The notes below the pieces were generated by a model, which was not told the origin of the DNA, searched no databases, and was given only the letters and a program-made list of their open reading frames with translations. Shown one piece after another: positions 17,964-27,057 of a DNA stretch of 64,000 nt (position 1 is its first letter; the number at the start of each line of letters is the position of its first letter). Source of the DNA: Sphaerotilus microaerophilus (GTDB lineage: Bacteria > Pseudomonadota > Gammaproteobacteria > Burkholderiales > Burkholderiaceae_C); the NCBI RefSeq assembly GCF_023734135.1, contig NZ_AP025730.1, forward strand, positions 930,001 through 994,000, given 5' to 3'. A program made the translations under genes and the position numbers.

Positions 17964-17997
17964 TATTGCGACAGGCGACACCTCCTTGAACCCCACC

Positions 17998-18657
17998 GTG
18001 AGCACGACTGCTGCCCCTGCACGCCCCGCCCGTGGCGCAGCCCGTACGGCCCACAAGGGTCAACAGACGCGCACCTCCATCCTGGAAGCCGCGCTGGCGC
18101 TGGCCTCGCAGAAGGGGCTGGAAGGCCTGTCCATCGGCGCGCTGGCCGATGTCACCGGCATGAGCAAGTCGGGCGTGTTCGCCCACTTCGGCTCGCGTGA
18201 GGAGCTACAGATCTCCGTGATCCGGGAGTACCACCACGGCTTCGAGTCCGAGGTGTTCTTCCCGGCCATCCGTTCGCCGCGCGGGCTGCCGCGCCTGGTG
18301 GCGATGTACGACCGCTGGGTGCAGCGCGTGAGCGAGGAGCTGGACTCCGGCTGCATCTACATCAGCGGCGCCACCGAGTTCGACGACCGGCCCGGCCCGG
18401 TGCGTGATGCGCTGGCCGCCATGGTGCAGGCCTGGCACGACGCGCTGCGCAAGGCCATCGATCTGGCCCGTGCCGAAGGGCACCTGCGCAGCGACGCCGA
18501 CCCGGCCCAGGTGGGCTTCGAGGTCCACGGCCTGATCCTGGCGCTGCACCACGATGCGCGTTTCCTGCGGGCCTCCGGCGCCGTCGAGCGTGCCCGCATC
18601 GGCTTCGAGCACGTGCTCGAACGTTACGTCACCCCCGAAGCGCCTCCCTGGCGCTGA
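17998..18657 (+). CDS. TetR family regulator, probable repressor of beta-oxidation genes
   Basis: This regulator of 219 residues (GTG start at 17998; a TTG at 17986 is an alternative and neither has a clear ribosome site) has an N-terminal DNA-binding domain. Its core reads IGALADVTGMSKSGVFAHFGSREEL. The C-terminal ligand and dimer domain is of the type with YISGATEFDDRPG. It lies 88 bases before the acyl-CoA dehydrogenase operon on the same strand. TetR regulators such as FadP control fatty acid degradation in betaproteobacteria and respond to acyl-CoA. That role is inferred here from position. Confidence 0.88.
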   Translation: MSTTAAPARPARGAARTAHKGQQTRTSILEAALALASQKGLEGLSIGALADVTGMSKSGVFAHFGSREELQISVIREYHHGFESEVFFPAIRSPRGLPRLVAMYDRWVQRVSEELDSGCIYISGATEFDDRPGPVRDALAAMVQAWHDALRKAIDLARAEGHLRSDADPAQVGFEVHGLILALHHDARFLRASGAVERARIGFEHVLERYVTPEAPPWR

Positions 18658-18745
18658 TTTCGATGTTCCCGGCGCCCCGGCCCAGGTCGGGCGGGGCGCC
18701 GACCTTGATCGCTGATTCAACCCCCAGACCCCACAAGGAGCCGAC

Positions 18746-20536
18746 ATGCCCCAGTACAACCCCCCGCTGCGCGACATGCAGTTCGTCCTGCACGAGGTGA
18801 TGCAGGTCACCGAGGCGTTCAAGGAGATGCCGGCCTTCGCCGAGGTCGACGCCGACACCGTCAACGCGGTGCTGGAAGAGGGCGGCAAGTTCGCCGCCGA
18901 GGTGGCCTTCCCGCTCAACTCCAGTGGCGACCGCCAGGGCTGCACGCTGGATCGGACCACCCACGAGGTCACCGCGCCGGAGGGCTTCAAGGCCGCCTAT
19001 GCCCAGTACGTCGAAGGCGGTTGGCCGGCGCTGAGCTGCGACCCCGAGTTCGGCGGCCAGGGCCTGCCGCACACGGTGAACCAGTGCTTCTACGAGATGC
19101 TCAACAGCGCCAACCAGGCCTGGACGATGTACCCCGGCCTGTCGCACGGCGCCTACGAGGCCCTGCACGCCCACGGCACGCCCGAGCAGAAGGCGACCTT
19201 CCTGCCCAAGCTGGTCAGCGGCGAGTGGACCGGCACCATGTGCCTGACCGAGCCGCACTGCGGCACCGACCTGGGCCTGCTGCGCAGCAAGGCCGAACCG
19301 CAAGCGGACGGCACCTACAAGATCACCGGCGAGAAGATCTTCATCTCCGCGGGTGAGCACGACCTGGCCGCCAACATCATCCACTTGGTGCTGGCGCGCC
19401 TGCCGGAGGCACCGGCGGGCTCCAAGGGCATTTCGCTGTTCGTGGTGCCGAAGTTCCTGGTGAACGCCGACGGCTCGCTGGGCGCGCGCAATGGCATCCA
19501 CTGCGGCGGCCTGGAAGAAAAGATGGGCATCCACGCCAACGCCACCTGCCAGATGATCCTGGAAGGCGCCGTCGGCACCCTGGTCGGCGAGCCCAACAAG
19601 GGCCTGCAGGCGATGTTCGTGATGATGAACGCCGCCCGCCTGGGCGTGGGCAACCAGTCGCTGGGCCTGACCGAGGTGGCCTACCAGAGCGCGGTGGCCT
19701 ACGCCAAGGAGCGCCTGCAGATGCGCGCGCTGTCCGGCCCCAAGGCACCCGACAAGCCGGCCGACCCGATCATCGTGCACCCCGATGTGCGCAAGATGCT
19801 GCTGACCGCCCGTGCCTTCGCCGAGGGTGGCCGGGCGCTGGCGGTCTACACCGTGCTGCAGCTCGACAAGGAGCTGAACCACCCCGACGAGGACGTGCGC
19901 GCCGAGGCCTCCGACGAGCTGGCGCTGCTCACGCCCATCATCAAGGCCTTCCTGACCGACAACGGCTGGATCGCCACCTCGCACTGCATGCAGGTCTTCG
20001 GCGGCCACGGCTTCATCCAGGGCACCGGCGTCGAGCAGTTCGTGCGCGATGCGCGCATCAACATGATCTACGAGGGCACGAACACCGTGCAGTCGCTGGA
20101 CCTGCTGGGCCGCAAGGTGCTGGGCGACAACGGCAAGAAGCTCAAGGCCTTCGGCAAGAAGATCGCCGCCTTCGTCGAGGAGGAGGGCGTGCGCGAGGAC
20201 ATGCAGGAGTTCATCAACCCGCTGGCCGATCTGGGCGAGAAGGTCACCAAGCTGACGATGGAAATCGGCATGAAGGCGATGGGCAACCCCGACGAGGTGG
20301 GCGCCGCCGCGGTGGACTACCTTCGCGTGGTCGGCCATCTGGCCTTTGCCTTCCTGTTCGCGCAGCAGGCGAAGATCGCGCTGGACAAGCAGGGCAGTGG
20401 CGACCCCTTCTACACCGCCAAGCTGAACACCATTCGTTTCTACTTCGCCAAGCTGCTGCCGGAAACTGCCAGCCTGATCCGCACCGCCCGCGCCGGCCTG
20501 CAGCCGCTGATGGCGATGGACGAGGCGCTGTTCTGA
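18746..20536 (+). CDS. acyl-CoA dehydrogenase (long form with C-terminal domain)
   Basis: This 596-residue FAD enzyme introduces the trans-2 double bond into fatty acyl-CoA, the first step of beta-oxidation. It has the extended N-terminus and extra C-terminal domain of the DmdC/FadE-like group, which are about 590-600 residues long. The motifs TMCLTEPHCGTDLG and MIYEGTNTVQ are clear; E443 in YEGT is the likely catalytic base. The ATG follows AAGGAG. It is the first gene of an operon with a DUF2147 protein, the HAD/ECH fusion and thiolase. Confidence 0.93.
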   Translation: MPQYNPPLRDMQFVLHEVMQVTEAFKEMPAFAEVDADTVNAVLEEGGKFAAEVAFPLNSSGDRQGCTLDRTTHEVTAPEGFKAAYAQYVEGGWPALSCDPEFGGQGLPHTVNQCFYEMLNSANQAWTMYPGLSHGAYEALHAHGTPEQKATFLPKLVSGEWTGTMCLTEPHCGTDLGLLRSKAEPQADGTYKITGEKIFISAGEHDLAANIIHLVLARLPEAPAGSKGISLFVVPKFLVNADGSLGARNGIHCGGLEEKMGIHANATCQMILEGAVGTLVGEPNKGLQAMFVMMNAARLGVGNQSLGLTEVAYQSAVAYAKERLQMRALSGPKAPDKPADPIIVHPDVRKMLLTARAFAEGGRALAVYTVLQLDKELNHPDEDVRAEASDELALLTPIIKAFLTDNGWIATSHCMQVFGGHGFIQGTGVEQFVRDARINMIYEGTNTVQSLDLLGRKVLGDNGKKLKAFGKKIAAFVEEEGVREDMQEFINPLADLGEKVTKLTMEIGMKAMGNPDEVGAAAVDYLRVVGHLAFAFLFAQQAKIALDKQGSGDPFYTAKLNTIRFYFAKLLPETASLIRTARAGLQPLMAMDEALF

Positions 20537-20560
20537 CCCGGACCTGTCGAGGAGACCGAC

Positions 20561-21004
20561 ATGCACAAGAAGCCCCTGATCTCCGCCGCCCTGCTCGTAG
20601 CGGGTGGCGCTGCATTCGCCCAGGCCACCCCGGTGGGCCTGTGGAAGACCATCGACGACGAAACGAAGGCTGAAAAGTCCTACGTGCGCGTCGTCGAGGC
20701 GGGTGGCGTCGTCACCGCCAAGGTCGAGAAGATCCTCGACCCGGCCAAGGCGGACGCCAAGTGCGACAAGTGCAGCGACGACCGCAAGGACCAGCCGATC
20801 CAGGGCATGACGATCGTGAAGGGCGTCAAGGCCAACGCGGACGACAAGGGCCTGTGGGACGGCGGCGAGATCCTCGACCCCAACAACGGCAAGACCTACA
20901 AGGTGCGGATGAAGCCAATCGACGGCGGCAAGAAGCTGGAGGTGCGCGGCTACATCGGCGCACCGCTGCTCGGCCGCACGCAGACCTGGATCCGCATCGA
21001 GTGA
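20561..21004 (+). CDS. DUF2147 family secreted protein
   Basis: This 147-residue protein has a clear Sec signal peptide (about residues 1-20, ending AFAQA). The DUF2147 body starts TPVGLWKTIDDETK and contains a CDKCSDD loop with two cysteines, and ends VRGYIGAPLLGRTQTWIR. It is therefore periplasmic or surface exposed. Its function is unknown. It sits between the acyl-CoA dehydrogenase and the HAD/ECH fusion, 24 and 14 bases from its neighbours, so it is co-expressed with cytoplasmic fatty acid breakdown enzymes. A role in substrate handling at the envelope is only a guess. Confidence 0.87.
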   Translation: MHKKPLISAALLVAGGAAFAQATPVGLWKTIDDETKAEKSYVRVVEAGGVVTAKVEKILDPAKADAKCDKCSDDRKDQPIQGMTIVKGVKANADDKGLWDGGEILDPNNGKTYKVRMKPIDGGKKLEVRGYIGAPLLGRTQTWIRIE

Positions 21005-21018
21005 CCCAAGGAGATTCC

Positions 21019-23424
21019 ATGAACCGATTCAATGTCCGCCAGGTCGCCGTGCTCGGCGCCGGCGTGATGGGCGCGCAGATCGCCGCCCACCTGGTCAACG
21101 TCAAGGTGCCGGTCGTGCTGTTCGACCTGCCCAACCCGAAGGACGGCCCGAAGAGCGCGATCGCGCTGAAGGCCATCGACAACCTGAAGAAACTCAAGCC
21201 CGCCCCGCTGGGCGTGGCCGATGACGCCACGCGCATCCGCGCGGCCAACTACGAGGACGACCTGGCGCTGCTGGGCCAGTGCGACCTGGTGATCGAGGCG
21301 ATCGCCGAGCGCATGGACTGGAAGCTGGACCTGTACACCAAGATCGCTCCGCACGTCGCGGCGCATGCGATCGTTGCGTCCAACACCTCGGGCCTGAGCA
21401 TCAGCAAGCTGGCCGAAGCGCTGCCGGCGTCGATCCAGCCGCGTTTCTGCGGCATCCACTTCTTCAACCCGCCGCGCTACATGCAGCTGGTGGAGCTGAT
21501 CCCGACGCCGACCACCGAGGCCGGCGTGCTGGACCAGCTGGAAACCTTCGTCACCACCACCCTGGGCAAGGGCGTGGTGCGCGCCAAGGACACGCCCAAC
21601 TTCATCGCCAACCGCGTGGGCATCGCCGGCATGCTGGCGACGATCCACGAGGCACAGAAGTTCGGCCTCAGCGTCGACGTGGTCGACGACCTGACCGGCA
21701 AGAAGCTGGGCCGCGCCAGCTCCGGCACCTTCCGCACCGCGGACGTGGTCGGCCTGGACACGATGGCGCACGTCATCCGGACGCTGCAGGACAACCTGGG
21801 GCCCGACCAGGCCAACGACCCGTTCTTTCCGTCCTACGCCACCCCGGCCGTGCTGACCACGCTGATCGGCGCGGGCGCGCTGGGCCAGAAGGCCAAGGCG
21901 GGCTTCTACAAGAAGGTGGGCAAGGACATCCTGCGCTTCGACGCCGCCTCCGGCGACTACGTGCCGGGCGGCAAGAAGGCCGATGCCATCGTCGACCGCA
22001 TCCTGAAGAAGCCAGCCGCCGAGCGCCTGAAGCTGCTGCGCGAGTCGACCAACCCGCAGGCGCAGTTCCTCTGGGCCATCCTGCGCGACAGCTTCCACTA
22101 CGTCGCGGTGCACCTGGGGACAATAGCCGACTCGGCGCGCGAGGTGGACTTCGCGATGCGCTGGGGCTTCGGCATGAAGCAGGGCCCCTTCGAGCTCTGG
22201 CAGGAGGCCGGCTGGCAGCAGGTGGCCGGCTGGGTGAAGGAGGACATCGAGGCCGGCAAGGCCCTGTGCAGCGCGCCGCTGCCCGACTGGGTCTTTGACG
22301 GACGCACGGGGGTGCACACGCCGGAGGGCTCCTGGTCCGCGGCGACGCAGCGCTACCTGCCGCGCTCCAGCCTGCCGGTCTATGCGCGTCAGCGCTTCCC
22401 GGAGAACGTCGCCGGGGGCGGCGCGGTCGATCCGCTGAAGTCGGGCACCGAGCTGTTCAAGAACGACGAGATCCGCCTGTGGACGCCCGACGGCGAGGTG
22501 CTCATCGCCAGCATCACCAGCAAGATGCACCTGATCGGCACCGGCGTGATCGAGGGCCTGGCCAAGGCCGTCGAGCTGGCCGAGGGCGCGGACGGCAAGG
22601 GCTACCAAGGCGTGGTGATCTGGTCGCCGGACGACGTGTTCTCCGCCGGCGCCAACCTGGAGTCGCTGCTGCCGGTGTTCATGAAGTCCGGCGCCAAGGG
22701 GATCGCGCCGATCGTCAAGGAGCTGCAGGACACCATGCTGCGCCTGCGCTACGCCAACGTGCCGGTGGTGGCCGCGGTGCGTGGCCTGGCGCTGGGCGGC
22801 GGCTGCGAGATCGCACTGGCCTGTGACCGCCGCGTCGCGCACATGGAAAGCTACGTCGGCCTGGTCGAGGTCGGCGTGGGCCTGCTGCCCGCCGGTGGCG
22901 GCCTGACCTACATCGCCCGCCGCGCCGCGGAGCGCGCCCCCGCCGGCGCGTCCGACCTGCTGCCCTTCCTGAAGGAGGGCTTCGAGGCGGCCGCCATGGC
23001 CAAGGTCGGCACCAGTGCGCTGGAGTCGCGCAAGCTGGGCTACCTGCAGGACGGCGACATCGTCGTCGCCCACCGTGACGAGCTGCTGCACGTGGCCATC
23101 GGCCAGGTCAAGGCGATGGTCGATGCCGGGTACCGCCCGCCGCCGAAGTCGCAGATTCCGGTGGCCGGCCGCAACGCGATCGCCACCATCAAGGCCTCGC
23201 TGGTCGGCATGCGCGACGGCGGCTTCATCACGAAGCACGACTTCCACATCGCCAGCCTGATCGCCGACGTGGTCTGCGGCGGCGAGCTGGATGCCGGCAC
23301 GGTGGTGACCGAGGAGTACCTGATGGCCCTGGAGCGCAAGCACTTCTGCGCGCTGCTGGAGCATCCGAAGAGCCAGGAGCGGGCCATGGGCCTCCTCCAA
23401 AACGGCAAGCCTGTGCGCAACTGA
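21019..23424 (+). CDS. 3-hydroxyacyl-CoA dehydrogenase / enoyl-CoA hydratase fusion
   Basis: This 801-residue bifunctional enzyme carries out the hydration and NAD-dependent oxidation steps of beta-oxidation. The dehydrogenase comes first: a Rossmann motif VLGAGVMGAQIA near residue 12, then the HFFNPPRYM catalytic region near 150. The enoyl-CoA hydratase (crotonase) domain is at the C-terminal half, with SAGANLE and RGLALGGGCEIALACD. This is the reverse of the E. coli FadB order. The ATG at 21019 follows AAGGAG. It lies in the operon before thiolase, with which it should form the trifunctional activity. Confidence 0.94.
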   Translation: MNRFNVRQVAVLGAGVMGAQIAAHLVNVKVPVVLFDLPNPKDGPKSAIALKAIDNLKKLKPAPLGVADDATRIRAANYEDDLALLGQCDLVIEAIAERMDWKLDLYTKIAPHVAAHAIVASNTSGLSISKLAEALPASIQPRFCGIHFFNPPRYMQLVELIPTPTTEAGVLDQLETFVTTTLGKGVVRAKDTPNFIANRVGIAGMLATIHEAQKFGLSVDVVDDLTGKKLGRASSGTFRTADVVGLDTMAHVIRTLQDNLGPDQANDPFFPSYATPAVLTTLIGAGALGQKAKAGFYKKVGKDILRFDAASGDYVPGGKKADAIVDRILKKPAAERLKLLRESTNPQAQFLWAILRDSFHYVAVHLGTIADSAREVDFAMRWGFGMKQGPFELWQEAGWQQVAGWVKEDIEAGKALCSAPLPDWVFDGRTGVHTPEGSWSAATQRYLPRSSLPVYARQRFPENVAGGGAVDPLKSGTELFKNDEIRLWTPDGEVLIASITSKMHLIGTGVIEGLAKAVELAEGADGKGYQGVVIWSPDDVFSAGANLESLLPVFMKSGAKGIAPIVKELQDTMLRLRYANVPVVAAVRGLALGGGCEIALACDRRVAHMESYVGLVEVGVGLLPAGGGLTYIARRAAERAPAGASDLLPFLKEGFEAAAMAKVGTSALESRKLGYLQDGDIVVAHRDELLHVAIGQVKAMVDAGYRPPPKSQIPVAGRNAIATIKASLVGMRDGGFITKHDFHIASLIADVVCGGELDAGTVVTEEYLMALERKHFCALLEHPKSQERAMGLLQNGKPVRN

Positions 23425-23440
23425 ACGGAGCGACGAGACC

Positions 23441-24667
23441 ATGAAACAAGTTCAAGACGCCTACATCGTCGCCGCCAGCCGCACCCCGATCGGCAAGTCC
23501 GGCCGCGGCTACTTCCGCAACACCCGCGCGGACGACCTGCTGATCACCGCACTGCGCTCGGCGCTGGCGCAGGTGCCGACGCTGGACCCAGCTGCGATCG
23601 AGGACGCCATCATCGGCTGCTCCTTCCCCGAGGGCGAGCAGGGCATGAACATGGCCCGCATCGCGGTGGCCCTGGCCGGCCTGCCCAACGGCGTGGGCGG
23701 TGTGACGGTGAACCGCTTCTGCGCCTCGGGCCTGACGGCCATCCAGATGGCGGCCGACCGCATCCGCGTCGGCGAGGCCGATGTGATGATCGCCGGTGGT
23801 GCCGAGTCGATGAGCCTGGTGCCGATGGGCGGCAACAAGCCCTCCTTCAACCCGGCCATCTTCGCCCGGGACGAGAACATCGGCATCGCCTACGGCATGG
23901 GCATGACCGCCGAGAAGGTGGCGCAGCAGTGGAAGGTCAGCCGCGAGGACCAGGATGCCTTCGCGTTGGCCTCGCACCAGAAGGCCATCGCCGCGCAGCT
24001 GGCCGGCGAGTTCGCCGCCGAGATCTGCCCGGTGGAGGTGATCGAGCGCATCCCCGACCTGGCCACTGGCGAGATCACGCTGAAGACCCGCACTGTCAGT
24101 CTCGACGAGGGCCCGCGCCCGGACACCTCGCTGGAGGGCCTGGCCAAGCTCAAGACGGTGTTCGCGTCGCCGAAGGACCCGACCGGCAAGCCCACGGGCC
24201 TGGGCAGCGTGACGGCGGGCAACAGCTCGCAGACCAGCGATGGCGCGGGGGCGCTGATCCTGGCCAGCGAGGCGGCGATCCGGCGCTACGACCTCAAGCC
24301 GCTGGCGCGCTTTGTCAGCTTCGCCAGCCGCGGCGTGCCGCCGGAGATCATGGGGATCGGCCCGATCGCCGCGATCCCGGCCGCCCTGGGCTACGCCGGC
24401 CTGAGGGCCGAGGACCTGGGCTGGATCGAGCTGAACGAGGCCTTTGCAGCCCAGGCGCTCGCGGTGATCCGTGACCTGGGCCTGAACCCGGCGGTGGTCA
24501 ACCCACTGGGCGGCGCCATCGCGCTTGGCCACCCGCTGGGCGCCACCGGCGCGATCCGCGCGGCCACCACGATCCACGGCCTGCACCGCCGCCAGCAGAA
24601 GTACGGCATGGTCACCATGTGCGTCGGCACCGGCCAGGGCGCCGCCGGCATCTTCGAGCGCGTCTGA
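23441..24667 (+). CDS. fadA: acetyl-CoA C-acyltransferase (3-ketoacyl-CoA thiolase)
   Basis: This 408-residue thiolase cleaves 3-ketoacyl-CoA with CoA, releasing acetyl-CoA. The catalytic residues are plain: C94 in NRFCASGL, H364 in GHPLG, and C394 in CVGTGQG. The ATG is 16 bases after the HAD/ECH stop and follows GGAGCGACGAG. It closes the main beta-oxidation operon; a hairpin follows 40 bases later. The fadA symbol is by role and partner gene. Confidence 0.94.
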   Translation: MKQVQDAYIVAASRTPIGKSGRGYFRNTRADDLLITALRSALAQVPTLDPAAIEDAIIGCSFPEGEQGMNMARIAVALAGLPNGVGGVTVNRFCASGLTAIQMAADRIRVGEADVMIAGGAESMSLVPMGGNKPSFNPAIFARDENIGIAYGMGMTAEKVAQQWKVSREDQDAFALASHQKAIAAQLAGEFAAEICPVEVIERIPDLATGEITLKTRTVSLDEGPRPDTSLEGLAKLKTVFASPKDPTGKPTGLGSVTAGNSSQTSDGAGALILASEAAIRRYDLKPLARFVSFASRGVPPEIMGIGPIAAIPAALGYAGLRAEDLGWIELNEAFAAQALAVIRDLGLNPAVVNPLGGAIALGHPLGATGAIRAATTIHGLHRRQQKYGMVTMCVGTGQGAAGIFERV

Positions 24668-24707
24668 CCCCGTCGCAGCCCGGAGCCGGGCCGATCTGAT
24701 ACAAACG

Positions 24708-24741
24708 GCCGCCGCACCCCCTGGGTGACGGCGGCTTTCCT
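24708..24741 (+). terminator. probable terminator after thiolase
   Basis: GCCGCCG-CACCC at 24708-24719 pairs with GGGTG-A-CGGCGGC at 24723-24735, with one bulged A, followed by TTTCCT. The stem is strong but the T-run is short, so efficiency is uncertain. Confidence 0.5.
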
Positions 24742-24835
24742 GTCTTTGCGGGTATTGCCGCTTCACCAGCCCCCGACGCGCGGATTGCCCGCGTGGGTGG
24801 GACCGTCCTAGCATCCGTCACGAACCGATACCGCC

Positions 24836-25609
24836 ATGTCCGACTCCACCATCAAGACGGCGACGCTGCGCGGCGTAGCCACCATCGAAATCGCCCGGCC
24901 CGAGAAGAAGAACGCGCTGACCGCGGCGATGTACCAGGCGATGGCCGACGCGCTGCGCGCCGCCAACGGCGACGCCAGCGTGCGCGCGGTGCTGATCACC
25001 GGCCAGCCGGGCATCTTCACCTCCGGCAATGACCTGGAGGACTTCCTGCAGCGCCCGCCCGCCGGAGCCGACTCGCCGGTGTTCCAGTTCATGCAGGCGC
25101 TGATGGGCTGCGACAAGCCGGTGATCGCCGCCGTCACCGGTGCGGCCATCGGCATCGGCACGACGATGCTGCTGCACTGCGACTTCGTCTACGTCAGCGA
25201 CGAGGCCCGCCTGGCGATGCCCTTCGTGGCGCTGGGCCTGGTGCCTGAGTTCGGCTCCAGCGTGCTGGTGGCCGAGCGCATCGGCCATGCCCGTGCCGCG
25301 GAGAAGCTGCTGCTGGGCGACCCCTTCACCGGCGCCGAGGCGGCCGAGTGCGGCATCGCCAATGCGGTGCTGCCGGCCAGCGAGGTGCTCAACCACGCTC
25401 GCCGTGTGGCTGAGCGCTTCAATGCCCTGGCCCCGGCCGCCGTGCGCGAGAGCAAGCGCCTGATGCGCGCGCGCGACCGTGCCCGCCTGCCCGAGGTCAT
25501 CGAGACCGAGGGTGCGCTCTTCCGTGACCGGCTGCGCAGCGAGGAGGCCCGCGAGGCGATGCAGGCCTTCTTCGAGAAGCGTCTGCCGGACTTCTCCCGC
25601 TTCGGCTGA
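24836..25609 (+). CDS. enoyl-CoA hydratase/isomerase family protein
   Basis: This 257-residue crotonase-fold protein has the oxyanion-hole segments FTSGNDLEDF and VTGAAIGIGTTMLLHCDFVYV. The residue pattern fits an enoyl-CoA hydratase or isomerase. A second crotonase in the locus suggests a role on unsaturated or branched substrates not handled by the fusion enzyme; the usual catalytic glutamates are hard to place by eye. It has its own 168-base upstream gap with a probable terminator, so it may have its own promoter. The exact reaction is not assigned. Confidence 0.88.
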   Translation: MSDSTIKTATLRGVATIEIARPEKKNALTAAMYQAMADALRAANGDASVRAVLITGQPGIFTSGNDLEDFLQRPPAGADSPVFQFMQALMGCDKPVIAAVTGAAIGIGTTMLLHCDFVYVSDEARLAMPFVALGLVPEFGSSVLVAERIGHARAAEKLLLGDPFTGAEAAECGIANAVLPASEVLNHARRVAERFNALAPAAVRESKRLMRARDRARLPEVIETEGALFRDRLRSEEAREAMQAFFEKRLPDFSRFG

Positions 25610-25633
25610 TCGGCTCGCCCGGTCTTCTGCACC

Positions 25634-26542
25634 ATGCCCCTGCCGCCGATCCCTTCGACCCGCGAAGCGCCTCATCCCCGGCCCGCCACACTGGCGCTGG
25701 TCAAGGCCTGCCTGTCGCCGCTGCTGCTGATGCAGGGCGCGGCACTGCGCCGTCGCGCGCCCCGCCTGCCCGAGGCCACCGGGCCGCGGCACGGGGTGGC
25801 CGGCAACGGGGCGGTGCGGCTGCGCCTGCTGGTGGTGGGCGATTCCTCGGCCGCCGGGGTGGGGGTGCGGGTACAGGACGAGGCGCTGGCGCCGCAGCTG
25901 GCGGGCTTCCTCGCCGCGCACCTGAGCGCCAGCACCCAGCGCCATGGGCGCGGGCCCTCGGCGGTGGCCTGGCAGCTCGTGGCCGCCAACGGGCTGACGG
26001 CCCACCAGGCGCTGGCGGCGATGGCGGCCACGCGGCTCTATCCGGCCGATGTGCTGGTGACGGTGCTGGGCGTCAATGACGTGCTCGACGGGACCGAGCC
26101 GCATGCCTGGCTGCATGAACTGGACGCGATCCGGGGTCATGCCCGCAACCGTGCCAAGGTGCGGCACACGGTGCACTGCGCGCCGCCGCGCATGGACCTG
26201 ATGCCGCTGTTCCCGCAGCCGATGCGCTGGGTGCTGGGCAGCCAGGCCGAGCGGCTCGACCAGGCCCTGCGGCGCCATGTGCGCCAGGCGCACCGGCGCA
26301 CGCGCTTCGCGCTGCCCTTCGACCCGTCCCGGGAGGATCCGCGCGAGTGGCTGGCCGCCGATGGCTTCCACCCCAACGCGGCGCTGTACCGGCGCTGGGC
26401 CTCGGAGCTGGCCGACCACATCGACCTGGACCTGTCGCAGTCGCACCTGACCCGCGCCGTGCTGCCGAGCAGCTTTCTGGCCAGCGGCTTCAGCCAGCTC
26501 GATCCGCTGACCGGCTACAGCGGCATGGGCGAGCTGACCTGA
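25634..26542 (+). CDS. SGNH/GDSL hydrolase family protein
   Basis: This 302-residue protein has the block I motif VVGDSSAAGVG with nucleophile S71, the block III-like GVNDVLDGT with the asparagine, and a late DGFHPN with the catalytic D-x-x-H. These are the SGNH-hydrolase features of esterases and lipases. No clear signal peptide is seen, although residues 17-35 are hydrophobic. It follows the enoyl-CoA hydratase by 24 bases and probably belongs to the same transcript; release of acyl groups for the adjacent pathway is plausible but inferred. Confidence 0.83.
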   Translation: MPLPPIPSTREAPHPRPATLALVKACLSPLLLMQGAALRRRAPRLPEATGPRHGVAGNGAVRLRLLVVGDSSAAGVGVRVQDEALAPQLAGFLAAHLSASTQRHGRGPSAVAWQLVAANGLTAHQALAAMAATRLYPADVLVTVLGVNDVLDGTEPHAWLHELDAIRGHARNRAKVRHTVHCAPPRMDLMPLFPQPMRWVLGSQAERLDQALRRHVRQAHRRTRFALPFDPSREDPREWLAADGFHPNAALYRRWASELADHIDLDLSQSHLTRAVLPSSFLASGFSQLDPLTGYSGMGELT

Positions 26543-26549
26543 TCACGGG

Positions 26550-26999
26550 TCAGCCGCGCGGGATCGCGCGGGGCTGACCCTGGGGGTCGATGGCCACGTA
26601 GGTCAGGTTGGCCTCGGTGACCTTGACGATGTGTGGGTTGGCCGGGTTGCGCTCCGCATAGACTTCCACATGCACGGTCACCGAGGTATTGCCCACCCGG
26701 GTGACGGTGGCATAGAAGCTCAGCAGGTCGCCCACCGACACCGGCTGCTTGAAGATGAACTGGTTGACCGCCACCGTGGCGATGCGCCCGCGCGCCACGC
26801 GGGCCACCGGCACGGCACCGGCGATGTCCACCTGCGCCATGATCCAGCCGCCGAAGACGTCGCCATTGGCGTTCGAGTCCGCCGGCATCGGCATGACCCG
26901 CAGCACCAGCTCGCGCTGCCAGGGATCGCTGCCACTGCCCATCAGGGCGGGCAGTTCACTGGCCGGGCCGGCGCGTTGGTCGTCACGGGATGATGTCAT
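26550..26999 (-). CDS. acyl-CoA thioesterase, hotdog fold (YciA-like)
   Basis: This 149-residue hotdog-fold protein has the motif ADSNANGDVFGGWIMAQVDIAG, shown here in family terms as N-x-x-G-D-x-F-G-G-W-I-M. This is the active-site helix of YciA-type acyl-CoA thioesterases, which hydrolyse acyl-CoA to free acid and CoA. The ATG at 26999 follows AGGAAAG; the open frame extends upstream but without a ribosome site. It is convergent with the SGNH hydrolase and divergent from the ABC exporter. Placement beside the beta-oxidation locus fits control of the acyl-CoA pool. Confidence 0.9.
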   Translation of the reverse strand: MTSSRDDQRAGPASELPALMGSGSDPWQRELVLRVMPMPADSNANGDVFGGWIMAQVDIAGAVPVARVARGRIATVAVNQFIFKQPVSVGDLLSFYATVTRVGNTSVTVHVEVYAERNPANPHIVKVTEANLTYVAIDPQGQPRAIPRG

Positions 27000-27057
27000 C
27001 TGAGTCTTTCCTGCTGAACCCTGAACCCTGATCTTTCCTTGCACCCATTCTTCCACG

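Noticed and set aside
20950..23442. Long minus-strand open frame opposite the HAD/ECH fusion gene
   Set aside because: The translation has no domain, is rich in Arg/His/Gln/Gly, and mirrors the third-position GC bias of the real gene on the other strand.
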